In this document: piece by piece, positions 45,420-55,002 of the stretch
How the letters are laid out: every line of letters starts with the position of its first letter
Numbering within the stretch: the first letter of the stretch is position 1
Source of the DNA: an uncultured Roseateles sp.
GTDB lineage: Bacteria > Pseudomonadota > Gammaproteobacteria > Burkholderiales > Burkholderiaceae_C
Direction: 5' to 3'
DNA length: 64,000 bases
Assembly (NCBI RefSeq): GCF_945956965.1
Contig: NZ_CAMFJS010000012.1
Span: 62,001-126,000, forward strand
Program-made: the position numbers and the translations under genes
Notes under the pieces: model-generated
What the model saw: only the letters and a program-made list of their open reading frames with translations
Told to the model about the DNA's origin: nothing
The model's database searches: none

Positions 45420-46169
45420 ATGACCCATCGACACGATCTCGAACGCCATCTCGGCCAATTGCTGGACGTCGCTCGCTTCAAGGATTATGGGCCGAACGGT
45501 CTGCAGGTCGAGGGCCGCGAGCAGATTGGGACCCTGGTCTGTGGGGTCACGGCCAGCTTGGGCCTGATCGAGGCGGCCATTGCCGCGAAGGCCGATGCCA
45601 TCCTGGTCCACCACGGCTTGTTCTGGCGCGGTCAAGACGGCCGCGTCACGGGCTGGATGAAACAGCGCCTGGCGCGTTTGCTGGCCCACGACATCAATCT
45701 CTACGCCTACCACCTGCCACTAGACGCACATGCCGAGCTTGGCAATAACGCCCAACTTGGGCGGCTGCTGGGCTGGCAGGGCGAGAGCCGTTTTGGCGAG
45801 CAGGATCTGGGCTGGCTGGGCAGCTTGCCGCAGGCCAGCAGCCTGGACAAGCTGGCCGCGCACATCGGCAACACGCTAGGCCGCACACCGGTACTCGCAC
45901 CGGGTGATGGCCGTGAATTGCGCCGTGTGGCCTGGTGCACGGGCGGGGCCCAAGGCTATTTTGAGGCGGCCATCGCCGCCGGCGCGGATGTTTTCGTGAC
46001 CGGCGAGATCTCCGAGCCGCAAGCGCATTACGCCGCCGAAACCGGCGTGGCCTTCATCGCCGCCGGCCATCACGCCACCGAGCGTTACGGCGTGCAAGCC
46101 GTTGCTCAGCAACTGGCGGCGGAGTTCGGCATCCGCCAGCAATTCATCGACATTCCCAATCCCGCATGA
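45420..46169 (+). CDS. Nif3-like dinuclear metal centre protein
   Basis: YbgI/Nif3-family protein of 249 residues. Metal ligands are seen in DAILVHHGLFW (about 59-69), YHLPLDAH, and near the end AAGHHATERYG. It begins HRHDLERHLGQLLDVARFKDYGPNGLQVEG, the usual family N-terminus. Proposed as a GTP cyclohydrolase-like or NIF3 hydrolase, but its role is unsettled. It overlaps pdxA by 4 bp and is divergent from the protease gene, with 16 bp between the starts. Confidence 0.9.
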   Translation: MTHRHDLERHLGQLLDVARFKDYGPNGLQVEGREQIGTLVCGVTASLGLIEAAIAAKADAILVHHGLFWRGQDGRVTGWMKQRLARLLAHDINLYAYHLPLDAHAELGNNAQLGRLLGWQGESRFGEQDLGWLGSLPQASSLDKLAAHIGNTLGRTPVLAPGDGRELRRVAWCTGGAQGYFEAAIAAGADVFVTGEISEPQAHYAAETGVAFIAAGHHATERYGVQAVAQQLAAEFGIRQQFIDIPNPA

Positions 46170-47173
46170 GCCCACTCTTTTTGATCAGCCAGGGCGATCC
46201 CTGCGGCATCGGCCCCGAAACAATCGCCAAGACTTTTGCGGCCGGGTTGGCGGCGGACTGCCTTGTGATGGGTGATGTGGCGGTGATGCGCCGCGCGCTG
46301 CGCCAGTGCGGCCTGAGCCTGCCGGTGGTGCAGGTCAGCCGTGTCGGTGAGGCCGTGCCGCCGAACTGCCTGCCGTTGTTCCAGGTGCCAGGTCTTGCCC
46401 CCGGTTTGGCCGATTTGGCGCTGGGTCAGGTGGACGCCCGCGCCGGCGCGGCCGCGGCGGCCTGCATCACGGCGGCCGTGGCCAGCATTCAGGCGGGTGA
46501 GGCGGCGGGCCTGGTGACGGCGCCCATCCACAAAGAGGCATTGCACGCGGCCGGTGTGCCTTTTCCTGGCCACACCGAGATGCTGCAGGCCTTGGCCGCG
46601 CAAGGCGGTGCGCTGCCGCCGGTGCGCATGATGCTGGCGAATGAGGAGTTGCGCACGGTGCTGGTCACCATTCATTGCTCGCTGCGCCGCGCCATTGAGC
46701 TGATCACGCAGGAATCGGTGTTGCAAACCCTGCGCATCAGCCATCAGGCCTTGCAGCGCTTCGGCATTGCGCAGCCGCGCATCGCGGTGGCGGGTTTGAA
46801 TCCGCATGCCGGGGAGGGCGGCTTGTTTGGCGATGAAGAGCAGCTGCACATCGCGCCCGCCATTCGCCAAGCGCAGGCCGAGGGCATCGCTGCCAGCGGA
46901 CCCTTCGCGCCCGATACGGTCTTCATGCGGGCGCGTGACACGGCCACGCATCCCGGTGAGTTTGATCTGGTGGTGGCCATGACCCATGACCACGGCCTGA
47001 TCCCGGTGAAGTACCTCGGGGTGGAGCAGGGCGTCAACGTCACGCTGGGCCTGCCCTTTGTGCGCACCAGCCCGGATCACGGCACGGCGTTCGACATTGC
47101 CGGCACGGGCCAAGCCGACCCGGCCAGCTTGCAGGCGGCCATTCGCATGGCACGCCGCTTGGTGGTCAGTTAA
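46166..47173 (+). CDS. pdxA: 4-hydroxythreonine-4-phosphate dehydrogenase
   Basis: Enzyme of pyridoxal phosphate synthesis, 335 residues. It begins PLFLISQGDPCGIGPETIAK and has VTAPIHKEALHAAGVPFPGHTE (about 112-133) with a metal histidine, GLNPHAGEGGLFGDEE, and VRTSPDHGTAFDIAGTG near the end. ATGA overlap with the Nif3 gene shows coupling. Its stop overlaps the stop of the converging DUF1631 gene. Confidence 0.96.
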   Translation: MSPLFLISQGDPCGIGPETIAKTFAAGLAADCLVMGDVAVMRRALRQCGLSLPVVQVSRVGEAVPPNCLPLFQVPGLAPGLADLALGQVDARAGAAAAACITAAVASIQAGEAAGLVTAPIHKEALHAAGVPFPGHTEMLQALAAQGGALPPVRMMLANEELRTVLVTIHCSLRRAIELITQESVLQTLRISHQALQRFGIAQPRIAVAGLNPHAGEGGLFGDEEQLHIAPAIRQAQAEGIAASGPFAPDTVFMRARDTATHPGEFDLVVAMTHDHGLIPVKYLGVEQGVNVTLGLPFVRTSPDHGTAFDIAGTGQADPASLQAAIRMARRLVVS

Positions 47174-49602
47174 GCTTTGGCGCCGATTTCGGCCAGCTGC
47201 TTGCGGGTGCGCGCCATGGCGCGTTCCAGCAGATAGGCATTCTCAAACGCGCGCAGGCGGCCGGACTCGCACAGGCGCTTGAGCATGCGTGCGGTCATGG
47301 TGACCGTCTGCTGATGTTTGGCGCCGTGGGTGAAGATGAAAAAGCTGCGCCCGGCGCTGACATGGGCCAGGCGTACTTTCTGCCAATGCCCTTCACTGTG
47401 CATCTGGTAGGAGAAGCCTACGTGCAGATGCTCCACCAGCAGCTCGCCTTCGCTGGGCTCGGGCGCTTCCACGGCGGCGGGCAGGCCGTCGATGCTGATG
47501 TCTACGGCCTGCAGGGTGGGCTCGGCGCTCAGATCGATGTCCAGCTCGCCGCTCCAATCGAGATTCACCTCGGTCAGCAGGCCCATGCTTTTGGCTTCGT
47601 CCGCGCTGAGGCCTTGGGTCAGGTCCAGGTCGGGCGGCAGATTGCTGTCCAGCGTTTGGCCCAAGCTCTGCTCATCCGGCAAGGGGGCGGTAAAGATCTG
47701 GTCCAGCTGCATGAGCAGCAGATTGGCTTCGAGCGGGCTGGGTGCTTGGCCCTTCAGTGATTCCGCATGGGCGGGCAAAAGCGCGCCGTAGAACTGTTTG
47801 CGGATCGCTTCCGGGCAGGCAATCAGGTCCAGGCCCTCGCCCAGCGTGGCCATCAGGCCGGGCAGCTGGCCCAGAAAGACTTGGCGTTGCTCGGTGCGGC
47901 CCTTGGGTTGGACGCTGACGACCAGATCGCGCGCCAGCTTTTGAAAGCGCGACACGCGCTCGGGTGCGCCCTGTAAATCACGGGCAGCGCGCACAATGGT
48001 TTGGCTCCAGGTCTGGGCCAGGAAGTCACGCAGAAAGTCCGGCATCGTCACCGGCTGCAGGGCGGTGGCGAGTTGCTGGGCGTAACGCTGCTGCAGATGC
48101 AGGTCGACCTCGCGACGTGCGAGCTGATCCGTCAGCTGGCCTTGCGATTGCAGGCTGGCGCTGATCTGCGCTTCGATGAAAGCTTCCAGCGCCGAGAGCT
48201 TGGCCTCGTAAACGGCCATGCGTTCGAAGTCGCCGCTGACGAGTTCGTCCACCAGCTCGCGCACATGGCCGAGGAAAGCCTTACCTGGGTCTTCGCTGAA
48301 GTCATCGAAGGCGCAAGACAGCGAGGCCATGCGGTTGACGAAGAGGCGCACCGGGTGGCGGCGCTGCGAGAAGAAGCTCGGGTCGCCCAGCGCTGCGCGC
48401 AGCACCGGCAACTGCAGCCGGGCCAGCAGCCGCGCCATTTGGGGCGGCACTTTGGGGTCGGACAGCACCTGATCGAACAGGCTGCTGACCACATCTATGA
48501 CCATGTGATCCAGGCCGCCCGTGGCGGCTTGGCGCAGCTCTTCACGATGCTGGTGGATCAGATTGGTCGGCAGGGCGCTGGGCCGGGTGGGCGCCATGAG
48601 ATCGTCATGCCAGGCTGCACTGCCGGGGGCAGACATCGTGCTGCTGGCATAGCCCATGGGCATGGTGGGTGCCAGCTCAGCGGGGATTGAATCCATAGGC
48701 GCAGGGCTGGCCATCTGGGCCAGACGCCGCAGCAGATTCATCAGCTGCGGGTCCAAATTGCCCATTTGTCCGCCTTGGCCGCCAGGGCCGCCTTGGCCAC
48801 CCATTGAGGCGCCATAGCCACTCGGGTAGCCGCTGTTATAGCCGCCGAACTGGCTATTGAAGCGGCTGTTGGGCAGACCGCCATGGGTCGACATGGCGCG
48901 GCCATGCTCCAGTGCGCCTGCGGTCGACTGCAGAGTTTGGGCTCGGCCATATCCGGTACTGCCGCCGCCCCCTGCCGCATCGACTGAACTGCGCACGCGC
49001 AGGTCTTGGGGGCGCAGGCCTCGGCTGCGGAACAGGTCGGCAATGTCCGCGTAGCAAGCGCGCATCTCCAGCGCCAATGCACGGGTCAATTCGTCAATCA
49101 GAATTTGGCGCGGTTCGGCCTCGTCGCTGAGTTGGTGGACCGCGCTCAGCAAGGCCTGGCCGATCGCCTCAGGTCGCAGCGGGTGGCGTTCGCCGAGTTG
49201 CAGGCCGGCGATATAGGACTCGACCTCGCGCAACTCCCATTCGCTCTGGTGGCCAATGGCCAGTCCAATGCGGTCACCCATCACCAAGGCGTCGACTTGG
49301 TCGTCGTCCATCAGTGACAGCTCGGTCCATCCACTCGGTGCCGCTTCGGCCTTGCTGGTCGGCTGGCTGCTGCGCGTCTGTTCGCGCAGCTTTTGTGAAA
49401 ATATTTGCGCGAACTGCGGCTGCTGCTTGCGAAATAGGAGTTGGGCAGCGAGCAATGCATCGCGCCGTTTGGTCATACCTGCCGAGAGGGCTGACATGCC
49501 AAGCCCTTCCGCGCAACGTTCGGCCGCTTGTTCAACGGCCGTGCGCACTCGCTGGAGGGCGGTTTCCAGGTGAGGGTTGAGGCGGGAGTCGGTGAAAATC
49601 AT
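47170..49602 (-). CDS. DUF1631-family protein
   Basis: Large cytoplasmic protein of 810 residues belonging to the DUF1631 group of beta/gammaproteobacteria. The N-terminal domain includes LSLMDDDQVDALVMGDRIG (about 95-113). A glycine/glutamine-rich linker at about 245-290 (GYNSGYPSGYGASMGGQGG) separates it from the conserved centre (IDVVSSLFDQVLSDPKVPPQM, VRLFVNRMASLSCAF). The C-terminal part, VGFSYQMHSEGHWQKVRLAHVSAG, resembles a PilZ-like fold. No enzyme activity can be claimed. It converges with pdxA and shares 4 bp with it. Confidence 0.85.
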   Translation of the reverse strand: MIFTDSRLNPHLETALQRVRTAVEQAAERCAEGLGMSALSAGMTKRRDALLAAQLLFRKQQPQFAQIFSQKLREQTRSSQPTSKAEAAPSGWTELSLMDDDQVDALVMGDRIGLAIGHQSEWELREVESYIAGLQLGERHPLRPEAIGQALLSAVHQLSDEAEPRQILIDELTRALALEMRACYADIADLFRSRGLRPQDLRVRSSVDAAGGGGSTGYGRAQTLQSTAGALEHGRAMSTHGGLPNSRFNSQFGGYNSGYPSGYGASMGGQGGPGGQGGQMGNLDPQLMNLLRRLAQMASPAPMDSIPAELAPTMPMGYASSTMSAPGSAAWHDDLMAPTRPSALPTNLIHQHREELRQAATGGLDHMVIDVVSSLFDQVLSDPKVPPQMARLLARLQLPVLRAALGDPSFFSQRRHPVRLFVNRMASLSCAFDDFSEDPGKAFLGHVRELVDELVSGDFERMAVYEAKLSALEAFIEAQISASLQSQGQLTDQLARREVDLHLQQRYAQQLATALQPVTMPDFLRDFLAQTWSQTIVRAARDLQGAPERVSRFQKLARDLVVSVQPKGRTEQRQVFLGQLPGLMATLGEGLDLIACPEAIRKQFYGALLPAHAESLKGQAPSPLEANLLLMQLDQIFTAPLPDEQSLGQTLDSNLPPDLDLTQGLSADEAKSMGLLTEVNLDWSGELDIDLSAEPTLQAVDISIDGLPAAVEAPEPSEGELLVEHLHVGFSYQMHSEGHWQKVRLAHVSAGRSFFIFTHGAKHQQTVTMTARMLKRLCESGRLRAFENAYLLERAMARTRKQLAEIGAKA

Positions 49603-49744
49603 GGTGGCGGCATTGCGAAATGTAGTGGTAGCACTACAAACTTTGGACGCAAGTATCGCCGTGAATTGACCATGATCGACTCAAGCTGAGTCTTCGTGAG
49701 CAACTGCGTTGCCAAAAGCTACGCATCTTGCTCAGTTGAATGAG

Positions 49745-49769
49745 GCAGCCCGGCGCTGGGCCGGGCTGC
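49745..49769 (-). terminator. Stem-loop terminator after mscL
   Basis: GCAGCCCGGC (49745-49754) and GCCGGGCTGC (49760-49769) form a perfect 10-bp stem with a 5-base loop, 25 bp after the mscL stop. The downstream T-tract on this strand is poor. Confidence 0.55.
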
Positions 49770-49793
49770 TCATACAGGTGGCTCTTGGCAGGC

Positions 49794-50228
49794 TTAGCGC
49801 TTGAGGGCGTCGCGAATTTCGCGCAGCAAGACCACATCTTCGGGCGTTGCGGGGGCTTCGGCCGGTGCGGCCGGCTCTTCACGCTTGAGTCGGTTGATCT
49901 GCTTGATCATCAGGAAAATGATGAAGGCCAGGATCAAGAAGTTGAGCAAGATGGTCAAGAAACTGCCGTATGCAAACAACGGTACGCCGGCCTTGGTGAG
50001 GGCTTCATAGGTCATTGGACCTTTGAAATCTGCGGGTGGGCTCGCGAGCATGATGAAGTAATTGGAGAAATCCAGGCCGCCGACGACCTTGCCGACAACG
50101 GGCATGATCAGGTCTTTGACGATCGAATCGACGATCTTGCCGAAGGCGCCACCGATGATCACACCGACCGCCAGGTCAACCACATTGCCTTTGACGGCAA
50201 ACTCTTTGAATTCCTTGAGAAAACTCAT
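49794..50228 (-). CDS. mscL: Large-conductance mechanosensitive channel
   Basis: Osmotic emergency valve of 144 residues. It begins [22 protein letters not shown] and has the pore-lining [22 protein letters not shown] and the second helix [14 protein letters not shown], with a C-terminal charged bundle (EEPAAPAE ... [13 protein letters not shown]). The start at 50228 matches the family; 26 upstream in-frame codons do not. It is divergent from the petABC operon. Confidence 0.96.
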   Translation of the reverse strand: MSFLKEFKEFAVKGNVVDLAVGVIIGGAFGKIVDSIVKDLIMPVVGKVVGGLDFSNYFIMLASPPADFKGPMTYEALTKAGVPLFAYGSFLTILLNFLILAFIIFLMIKQINRLKREEPAAPAEAPATPEDVVLLREIRDALKR

Positions 50229-50453
50229 GCCTGAAACTCCTTGGTGATGGCATACCTGTATTGGCTGTGAAATGTAAGGCAAGCGAGCGTGCCCTTCGCG
50301 CATCATCTGTCCCGTTTTGCTGGTAGCGGTAGCGGTAAAACGCCGATACTGTGGTGCGAATACCAGACTGCGTGCGTTGCACCGGCGAGGTGCTCACGTA
50401 GTCCGTTAGAATCCCGGGTTGCCCCCGATCAGAAGTCTCGTTTGAGGATCCTC

Positions 50454-51050
50454 ATGAGTGACCAGCAAGTGGACCACGGCAAGCGCACATGGCTCATCGC
50501 CACAAGTTGCGCCGGCGCCGTTGGCGGTGTAGCCACCGCCGTACCTTTCGTCAGCACCTTCGCGCCTTCCGAGCGTGCCAAGGCCGCCGGTGCGCCGGTG
50601 GAGGTGGACATCAGCGGCATCAAGCCGGGCGAAAAGCTAACCGTCGAATGGCGCGGCAAGCCGGTCTGGATCGTGCGCCGCACGCCGGAGCAGTTGGCGG
50701 CACTGTCCAAATTTGACAGCGATCTGGCTGACCCGAACTCGGTCCGCACGGCCTACCCGACGCCGGACTACGCCAAAAACGGTGCGCGTTCGATCAAGCC
50801 CGAGTTCCTGGTCGTCGTGGGCATTTGCTCGCACCTGGGTTGCTCGCCGAGCGACAAGTTCCAGGCGGGCCCGCAGCCCTCTTTGCCGGATGACTGGCAT
50901 GGTGGCTTCCTCTGCCCTTGCCACGGCTCGACCTTTGACCTGGCCGGCCGCGTCTTCAAGAACAAGCCTGCCCCCGACAACCTCGAGGTGCCGCCGCATA
51001 TGTATCTGTCCGACGCCAAACTCTTGATTGGTGAAGACAAGAAGGCTTGA
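50454..51050 (+). CDS. petA: Rieske iron-sulfur subunit of cytochrome bc1 complex
   Basis: Ubiquinol-cytochrome c reductase iron-sulfur subunit, 198 residues. An N-terminal membrane segment (TWLIATSCAGAVGGVATAVPF) anchors the periplasmic Rieske domain, whose ligands lie in CSHLGCSP (about 125-132) and CPCHGSTFD (about 155-163). First gene of petABC. Confidence 0.96.
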   Translation: MSDQQVDHGKRTWLIATSCAGAVGGVATAVPFVSTFAPSERAKAAGAPVEVDISGIKPGEKLTVEWRGKPVWIVRRTPEQLAALSKFDSDLADPNSVRTAYPTPDYAKNGARSIKPEFLVVVGICSHLGCSPSDKFQAGPQPSLPDDWHGGFLCPCHGSTFDLAGRVFKNKPAPDNLEVPPHMYLSDAKLLIGEDKKA

Positions 51051-51105
51051 TGCCCAGCGGCCGTTTTAAAAATGGCTGAACCAAGGTTTTAGGACAGAGG
51101 TCAAT

Positions 51106-52515
51106 ATGGCTGAATTCAAAGTAGCTCCCGCCGGCGCAAGCAAGGGCGAGCAGTTCATGACATGGGTGGATAACCGCTTCCCGGCCACCCAGCTCTTTAA
51201 AGAGCATATGTCGGAGTACTACGCTCCGAAGAACTTCAACTGGTGGTACATCTTCGGCTCGCTGGCGCTGCTGGTGCTGGTGATCCAGATCGTCACCGGT
51301 ATTTTCCTGGTGATGCATTACAAGCCTGATGCGGCCCTGGCGTTCGCCTCGGTCGAGTACATCATGCGCGATGTGCCTTGGGGCTGGTTGATCCGCTACA
51401 TGCACTCCACCGGTGCCTCCGCCTTCTTCGTGGTGGTGTATCTGCATATGTTCCGCGGCCTGCTTTACGGCTCGTACCGTAAGCCGCGCGAATTGGTCTG
51501 GATCTTCGGTTGCGGCATCTTCTTGTGCCTGATGGCTGAGGCTTTCATGGGCTACTTGCTGCCCTGGGGCCAGATGTCCTACTGGGGCGCGCAGGTGATC
51601 GTGAATCTGTTTGCCGCCGTGCCTTTCGTCGGCCCGGACCTGGCGCTGCTGATTCGCGGTGACTTTGTGGTGGGTGATGCCACGCTGAACCGCTTCTTCA
51701 GCTTCCACGTCATTGCCGTGCCGCTGGTGCTGCTGGGCCTGGTGGTGGCGCACATCATTGCGCTGCATGAAGTGGGCTCGAACAACCCGGATGGCGTTGA
51801 AATCAAGGGCCCGAATGCGCCCAAGGATGCGAACGGCCACCCGCTGGACGGCGTGCCTTTCCATCCCTACTACTCGGTGCATGACATCTACGGCGTTTGC
51901 CTGTTCCTGATGGTGTTCACGGGCATCATCTTCTTCGCGCCGGAGTTGGGTGGCTACTTCCTGGAGTACAACAACTTCATTCCCGCTGACCCGCTGAAGA
52001 CGCCGCTGCACATTGCGCCGGTCTGGTACTTCACGCCCTTCTATTCGATGCTGCGTGCCACCACCGACCCCATGGTCAATGTGCTGGCTGGCATCGTTGG
52101 CCTGAGCGCAGTGCTGGCCGTGCTGAAGGGCAGCTTCTCCGCCAAGGGCAAGCTGGCCACCTTGGTTGTGGCCGTGGTGGCAGTGGCCCTGCTGAAGACC
52201 TTCGACGCCAAGTTCTGGGGCGTGGTGGTGATGGGTGGTGCGGTTGTGATTCTGTTCTTCCTGCCTTGGCTGGATCACAGCCCGGTCAAGTCGATCCGCT
52301 ATCGTCCGGGCTGGCATTCGTATGCCTACGCTGTCTTCGTGGTGTTCTTCCTGGTGCTGGGCTACCTGGGCATTCAGCCGCCCACCGACCTGGGTACGCT
52401 GGTGGCTCAGATTGGCACGGTGTTCTACTTTGGCTTCTTCCTGTTGATGCCGTGGTGGAGCAAGCTGGGTACCTTCAAGAAGGTGCCTGACCGCGTGACC
52501 TTCCACCCCCACTGA
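51106..52515 (+). CDS. petB: Cytochrome b subunit of bc1 complex
   Basis: Integral membrane cytochrome b of 469 residues carrying both b haems. Typical parts: WWYIFGSLALLVLVIQIVTG, the first haem-ligand helix MHSTGASAFFVVVYLHMFRG, the Qo-site region, and FHVIAVPLVLLGLVVAHIIALHE with the second histidines. The C-terminal extension of about 60 residues contains two further hydrophobic helices, as usual in betaproteobacteria. It is 55 bp after petA. Confidence 0.97.
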   Translation: MAEFKVAPAGASKGEQFMTWVDNRFPATQLFKEHMSEYYAPKNFNWWYIFGSLALLVLVIQIVTGIFLVMHYKPDAALAFASVEYIMRDVPWGWLIRYMHSTGASAFFVVVYLHMFRGLLYGSYRKPRELVWIFGCGIFLCLMAEAFMGYLLPWGQMSYWGAQVIVNLFAAVPFVGPDLALLIRGDFVVGDATLNRFFSFHVIAVPLVLLGLVVAHIIALHEVGSNNPDGVEIKGPNAPKDANGHPLDGVPFHPYYSVHDIYGVCLFLMVFTGIIFFAPELGGYFLEYNNFIPADPLKTPLHIAPVWYFTPFYSMLRATTDPMVNVLAGIVGLSAVLAVLKGSFSAKGKLATLVVAVVAVALLKTFDAKFWGVVVMGGAVVILFFLPWLDHSPVKSIRYRPGWHSYAYAVFVVFFLVLGYLGIQPPTDLGTLVAQIGTVFYFGFFLLMPWWSKLGTFKKVPDRVTFHPH

Positions 52516-52540
52516 TCAGACAAGCAACGGAGTCCAAAGA

Positions 52541-53323
52541 ATGAAGAAACTCATCGCTACGCTGCTGACCTCGCTGCTGCTCAGCCTTGGCGTGCAAACC
52601 GGCGCCAACGCTTCTGCGGGTGGCATCGAGTGGGATAAGTTCCCCAAAGAGAAGATGCAGGACATGGCTGCCCTGCAGAATGGCGCCAAGTTGTTCGTCA
52701 ACTACTGCCTGAACTGCCATTCGGCCGCCTACAACCGCTACAACCGTCTGCGCGACCTGGGCCTGACCGAAGCCCAGATCAAGGGCAATCTGATGTTCGC
52801 CGCCGAAAAGGTGGGCGATCAGATGAAGATCTCGATGGATCCCAAGCAAGCCAAGGACTGGTTTGGTGCTACCCCGCCCGACCTGACCGTGATTGCTCGC
52901 TCGCGCGCTGATGGTGCTAAGGGTTCCGGTGCAGACTACCTCTACACCTATCTGCGCAGCTACTACCGCGACGACACCAAGGCCACGGGCTGGAACAATA
53001 TGGCCTTCCCCAGCGTGGCCATGCCGCATGTGCTGTGGGAATTGCAGGGCCAGCGCGCTGCCAAGTTCGAAGAGGCGGTGGATCCGCATGATTCGACCAA
53101 AAAGGTCCACATCTTCAAGGGCTATGAGCAGCTGACGCCTGGCCAACTGGATGCGCGTCAGTTCGACAGCGCGGTTGGCGACCTGGTGGCCTATCTGCAG
53201 TGGATGGGCGAGCCCGCCCAGGCTCAGCGATTCCAGCTGGGCGTGCTGGTGCTTTTGTTCCTGTCGGTGCTGACGCTGTTCGCCTGGCGTCTGAATGCTT
53301 CGTACTGGAAAGATGTGAAGTAA
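52541..53323 (+). CDS. petC: Cytochrome c1 subunit of bc1 complex
   Basis: Protein of 260 residues with a signal peptide (LIATLLTSLLLSLGVQTGA) and a single haem c site YCLNCHSAAYNRY (about 62-74). A methionine-bearing segment NNMAFPSVAMPHVLWELQG supplies the sixth ligand. A C-terminal membrane helix (LGVLVLLFLSVLTLFAWRL) anchors it. It ends the petABC unit; a strong hairpin follows before sspA. Confidence 0.96.
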   Translation: MKKLIATLLTSLLLSLGVQTGANASAGGIEWDKFPKEKMQDMAALQNGAKLFVNYCLNCHSAAYNRYNRLRDLGLTEAQIKGNLMFAAEKVGDQMKISMDPKQAKDWFGATPPDLTVIARSRADGAKGSGADYLYTYLRSYYRDDTKATGWNNMAFPSVAMPHVLWELQGQRAAKFEEAVDPHDSTKKVHIFKGYEQLTPGQLDARQFDSAVGDLVAYLQWMGEPAQAQRFQLGVLVLLFLSVLTLFAWRLNASYWKDVK

Positions 53324-53370
53324 GCCCGTAGCCTCGAGCTGGCATTTCATGCCGGTGACGGGCCACAAGG

Positions 53371-53406
53371 CGCAGTGGATCGCTCTTTTGAGCGCCCACT
53401 GCGTTT
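53371..53406 (+). terminator. Stem-loop terminator after petC
   Basis: CGCAGTGG/CCACTGCG (53371-53378, 53396-53403) encloses CGCTC-TTTT-GAGCG (53381-53394) and is followed by TTT. It probably separates petABC from sspA, with some read-through possible. Confidence 0.65.
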
Positions 53407-53472
53407 GCCATTTGTGCGGATCCATTGACGGACCGCATGTTTTTTTGACCTGACCCTCGGGAGCCTGCCGCC

Positions 53473-54090
53473 ATGATGGTGCTTTATTCTGGAACCACCT
53501 GCCCTTACTCGCATCGCTGCCGCTTCGTGCTGTTCGAAAAGGGGATGGACTTCGAAATCCGCGATGTCGACCTGTTCGCCAAGCCCGAAGACATCGCCTT
53601 GATGAACCCCTACAACGAAGTGCCCATCCTGGTGGAGCGCGACTTGATCTTGTATGAGTCGCACATCATTAATGAGTACATCGATGAGCGCTTCCCTCAT
53701 CCTCAGCTGATGCCCGGCGATCCGGTTGCTCGCGCCCGTGTGCGTTTGTTCCTGCTCAATTTCGAGAAGGAGCTGTTTGCGCATGTGAACGTCCTCGAAG
53801 GCCGCAGCCAAACCGTCAAGGCGGCAGACAAGCAGCTTGAAAAGGCTCGCGCCCAGATCCGCGATCGCCTGACTCAGCTCGCCCCCATCTTCTTGAAGAA
53901 CAAGTACATGTTGGGTGACGATTTCTCGATGCTGGACGTGGCCATTGCGCCGCTGCTGTGGCGTCTGGACTACTACGGCATCGACATGTCCAAGAACGCC
54001 TTGCCGCTGCTGAAGTACGCTGAGCGCATCTTCTCGCGTCCTGCCTATATCGAGGCGCTGACGCCCTCTGAGAAGGTGATGCGCAAGTAA
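53473..54090 (+). CDS. sspA: Stringent starvation protein A
   Basis: RNA-polymerase-associated glutathione S-transferase-fold protein, 205 residues. The thioredoxin-like part starts VLYSGTTCPYSHRCRFVLFEKGMD and includes NEVPILVERDLILYES and IINEYIDERFPHPQLMPGDP; the helical C-domain follows. A second ATG at 53476 is also possible. It regulates transcription during starvation. It stands 19 bp before sspB, as in most beta- and gammaproteobacteria. Confidence 0.95.
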   Translation: MMVLYSGTTCPYSHRCRFVLFEKGMDFEIRDVDLFAKPEDIALMNPYNEVPILVERDLILYESHIINEYIDERFPHPQLMPGDPVARARVRLFLLNFEKELFAHVNVLEGRSQTVKAADKQLEKARAQIRDRLTQLAPIFLKNKYMLGDDFSMLDVAIAPLLWRLDYYGIDMSKNALPLLKYAERIFSRPAYIEALTPSEKVMRK

Positions 54091-54109
54091 GTTGACAGCG
54101 AGGCCACCC

Positions 54110-54724
54110 ATGGATCAAAGCAAGGGCAAGGGCAGCAATGTGGACGGCACGGCGGCGACGCCCAGCACGTCCACGCGCCCCTATCTCATCCGCGCCTTGC
54201 ACGATTGGTGCACCGATAACGGTTTCACGCCCTATATCGCCGTGCATGTTGATCGCTTCGTGCAGGTGCCGATGGAGTACGTCAGCAACAACGAGATCGT
54301 GTTGAACGTCGGCTTCGAAGCAACCAGCAGCCTGGATCTGGGTAACGAGTTCATCCAGTTCAAGGCTCGCTTTGGCGGTACGGCGCGGGAGATCATCGTG
54401 CCGGTCGATCACGTTGTGGCGATTTATGCGCGTGAAAACGGGCAGGGCATGGCCTTCCCCCCACCAGAAGTGGAGGGCGGGGCAAATGCGCTGAGCGCAA
54501 CTCATGCCGCGGCTTCGGCCGCGCAGGCATTGGGCGCTACAGCCGAAGAGCCCGCCGCAGCGGCCAAGCCGGTGCGCGGGCTGCGCTTGGCGCCTGCGCC
54601 GGTCGCGACGGATGCTGATGCCGAATCGGCCGCCGCCGAGACGGCAGCGTCAGCTGCGCCCGAAGATGAACCCGATGGGCCTGGCCCTGGTGCCGGCCGC
54701 CCAGCCCTTAAGCGCGTGAAATAG
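54110..54724 (+). CDS. sspB: ClpXP adaptor SspB
   Basis: Adaptor that delivers ssrA-tagged proteins to ClpXP, 204 residues. The SspB fold spans about 20-120 (TRPYLIRALHDWCTDNGFTPYI, FQARFGG-like segment FIQFKARFGG, VPVDHVVAIYARENGQGM). A disordered alanine/proline-rich tail ends RPALKRVK, the short basic-hydrophobic motif that docks on the ClpX zinc domain. Confidence 0.94.
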   Translation: MDQSKGKGSNVDGTAATPSTSTRPYLIRALHDWCTDNGFTPYIAVHVDRFVQVPMEYVSNNEIVLNVGFEATSSLDLGNEFIQFKARFGGTAREIIVPVDHVVAIYARENGQGMAFPPPEVEGGANALSATHAAASAAQALGATAEEPAAAAKPVRGLRLAPAPVATDADAESAAAETAASAAPEDEPDGPGPGAGRPALKRVK

Positions 54725-54749
54725 ATTTATTGAAGTCAAAACGCCAATT

Positions 54750-54780
54750 TTGATTTGGGCTCAGATTTTTGCCCTATAAT
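54750..54780 (+). promoter_or_regulatory. Promoter of tRNA-Thr
   Basis: A perfect -10 TATAAT (54775-54780) lies 11 bp before the tRNA; TTGATT at 54750-54755 is the best -35, with a long 19-bp spacer. Confidence 0.6.
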
Positions 54781-54791
54781 CATGGGCTTGT

Positions 54792-54867
54792 GCCGGCTTA
54801 GCTCAGTTGGTAGAGCAACCGCCTTGTAAGCGGTAGGTCGTCAGTTCGAATCCGACAGTCGGCACCA
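54792..54867 (+). tRNA. tRNA-Thr (anticodon TGT)
   Basis: A 76-nt cloverleaf with coded CCA. The acceptor GCCGGCT pairs with AGTCGGC, including one G-U pair. The D-arm is GCTC...GAGC, the anticodon loop CTTGTAA gives TGT (reads ACA), and the T-arm contains TTCGAATC. It is followed by a terminator. Confidence 0.96.
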
Positions 54868-54903
54868 AACGCACATCGCAAGTAGCCTTCGGGCAACTTT
54901 AAG

Positions 54904-54935
54904 AACCCGCCTTCCGCAAGGAGCGCGGGTTTTTT
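54904..54935 (+). terminator. Rho-independent terminator after tRNA-Thr
   Basis: AACCCGC (54904-54910) pairs with GCGGGTT (54925-54931) and runs into further T residues. Confidence 0.85.
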
Positions 54936-55002
54936 CATGGCTGCGCGCGATGGGCTTGGCGTAATTGTCTGATTCGGCGGGCCTTGGACTTGCTCGCCCG
55001 GC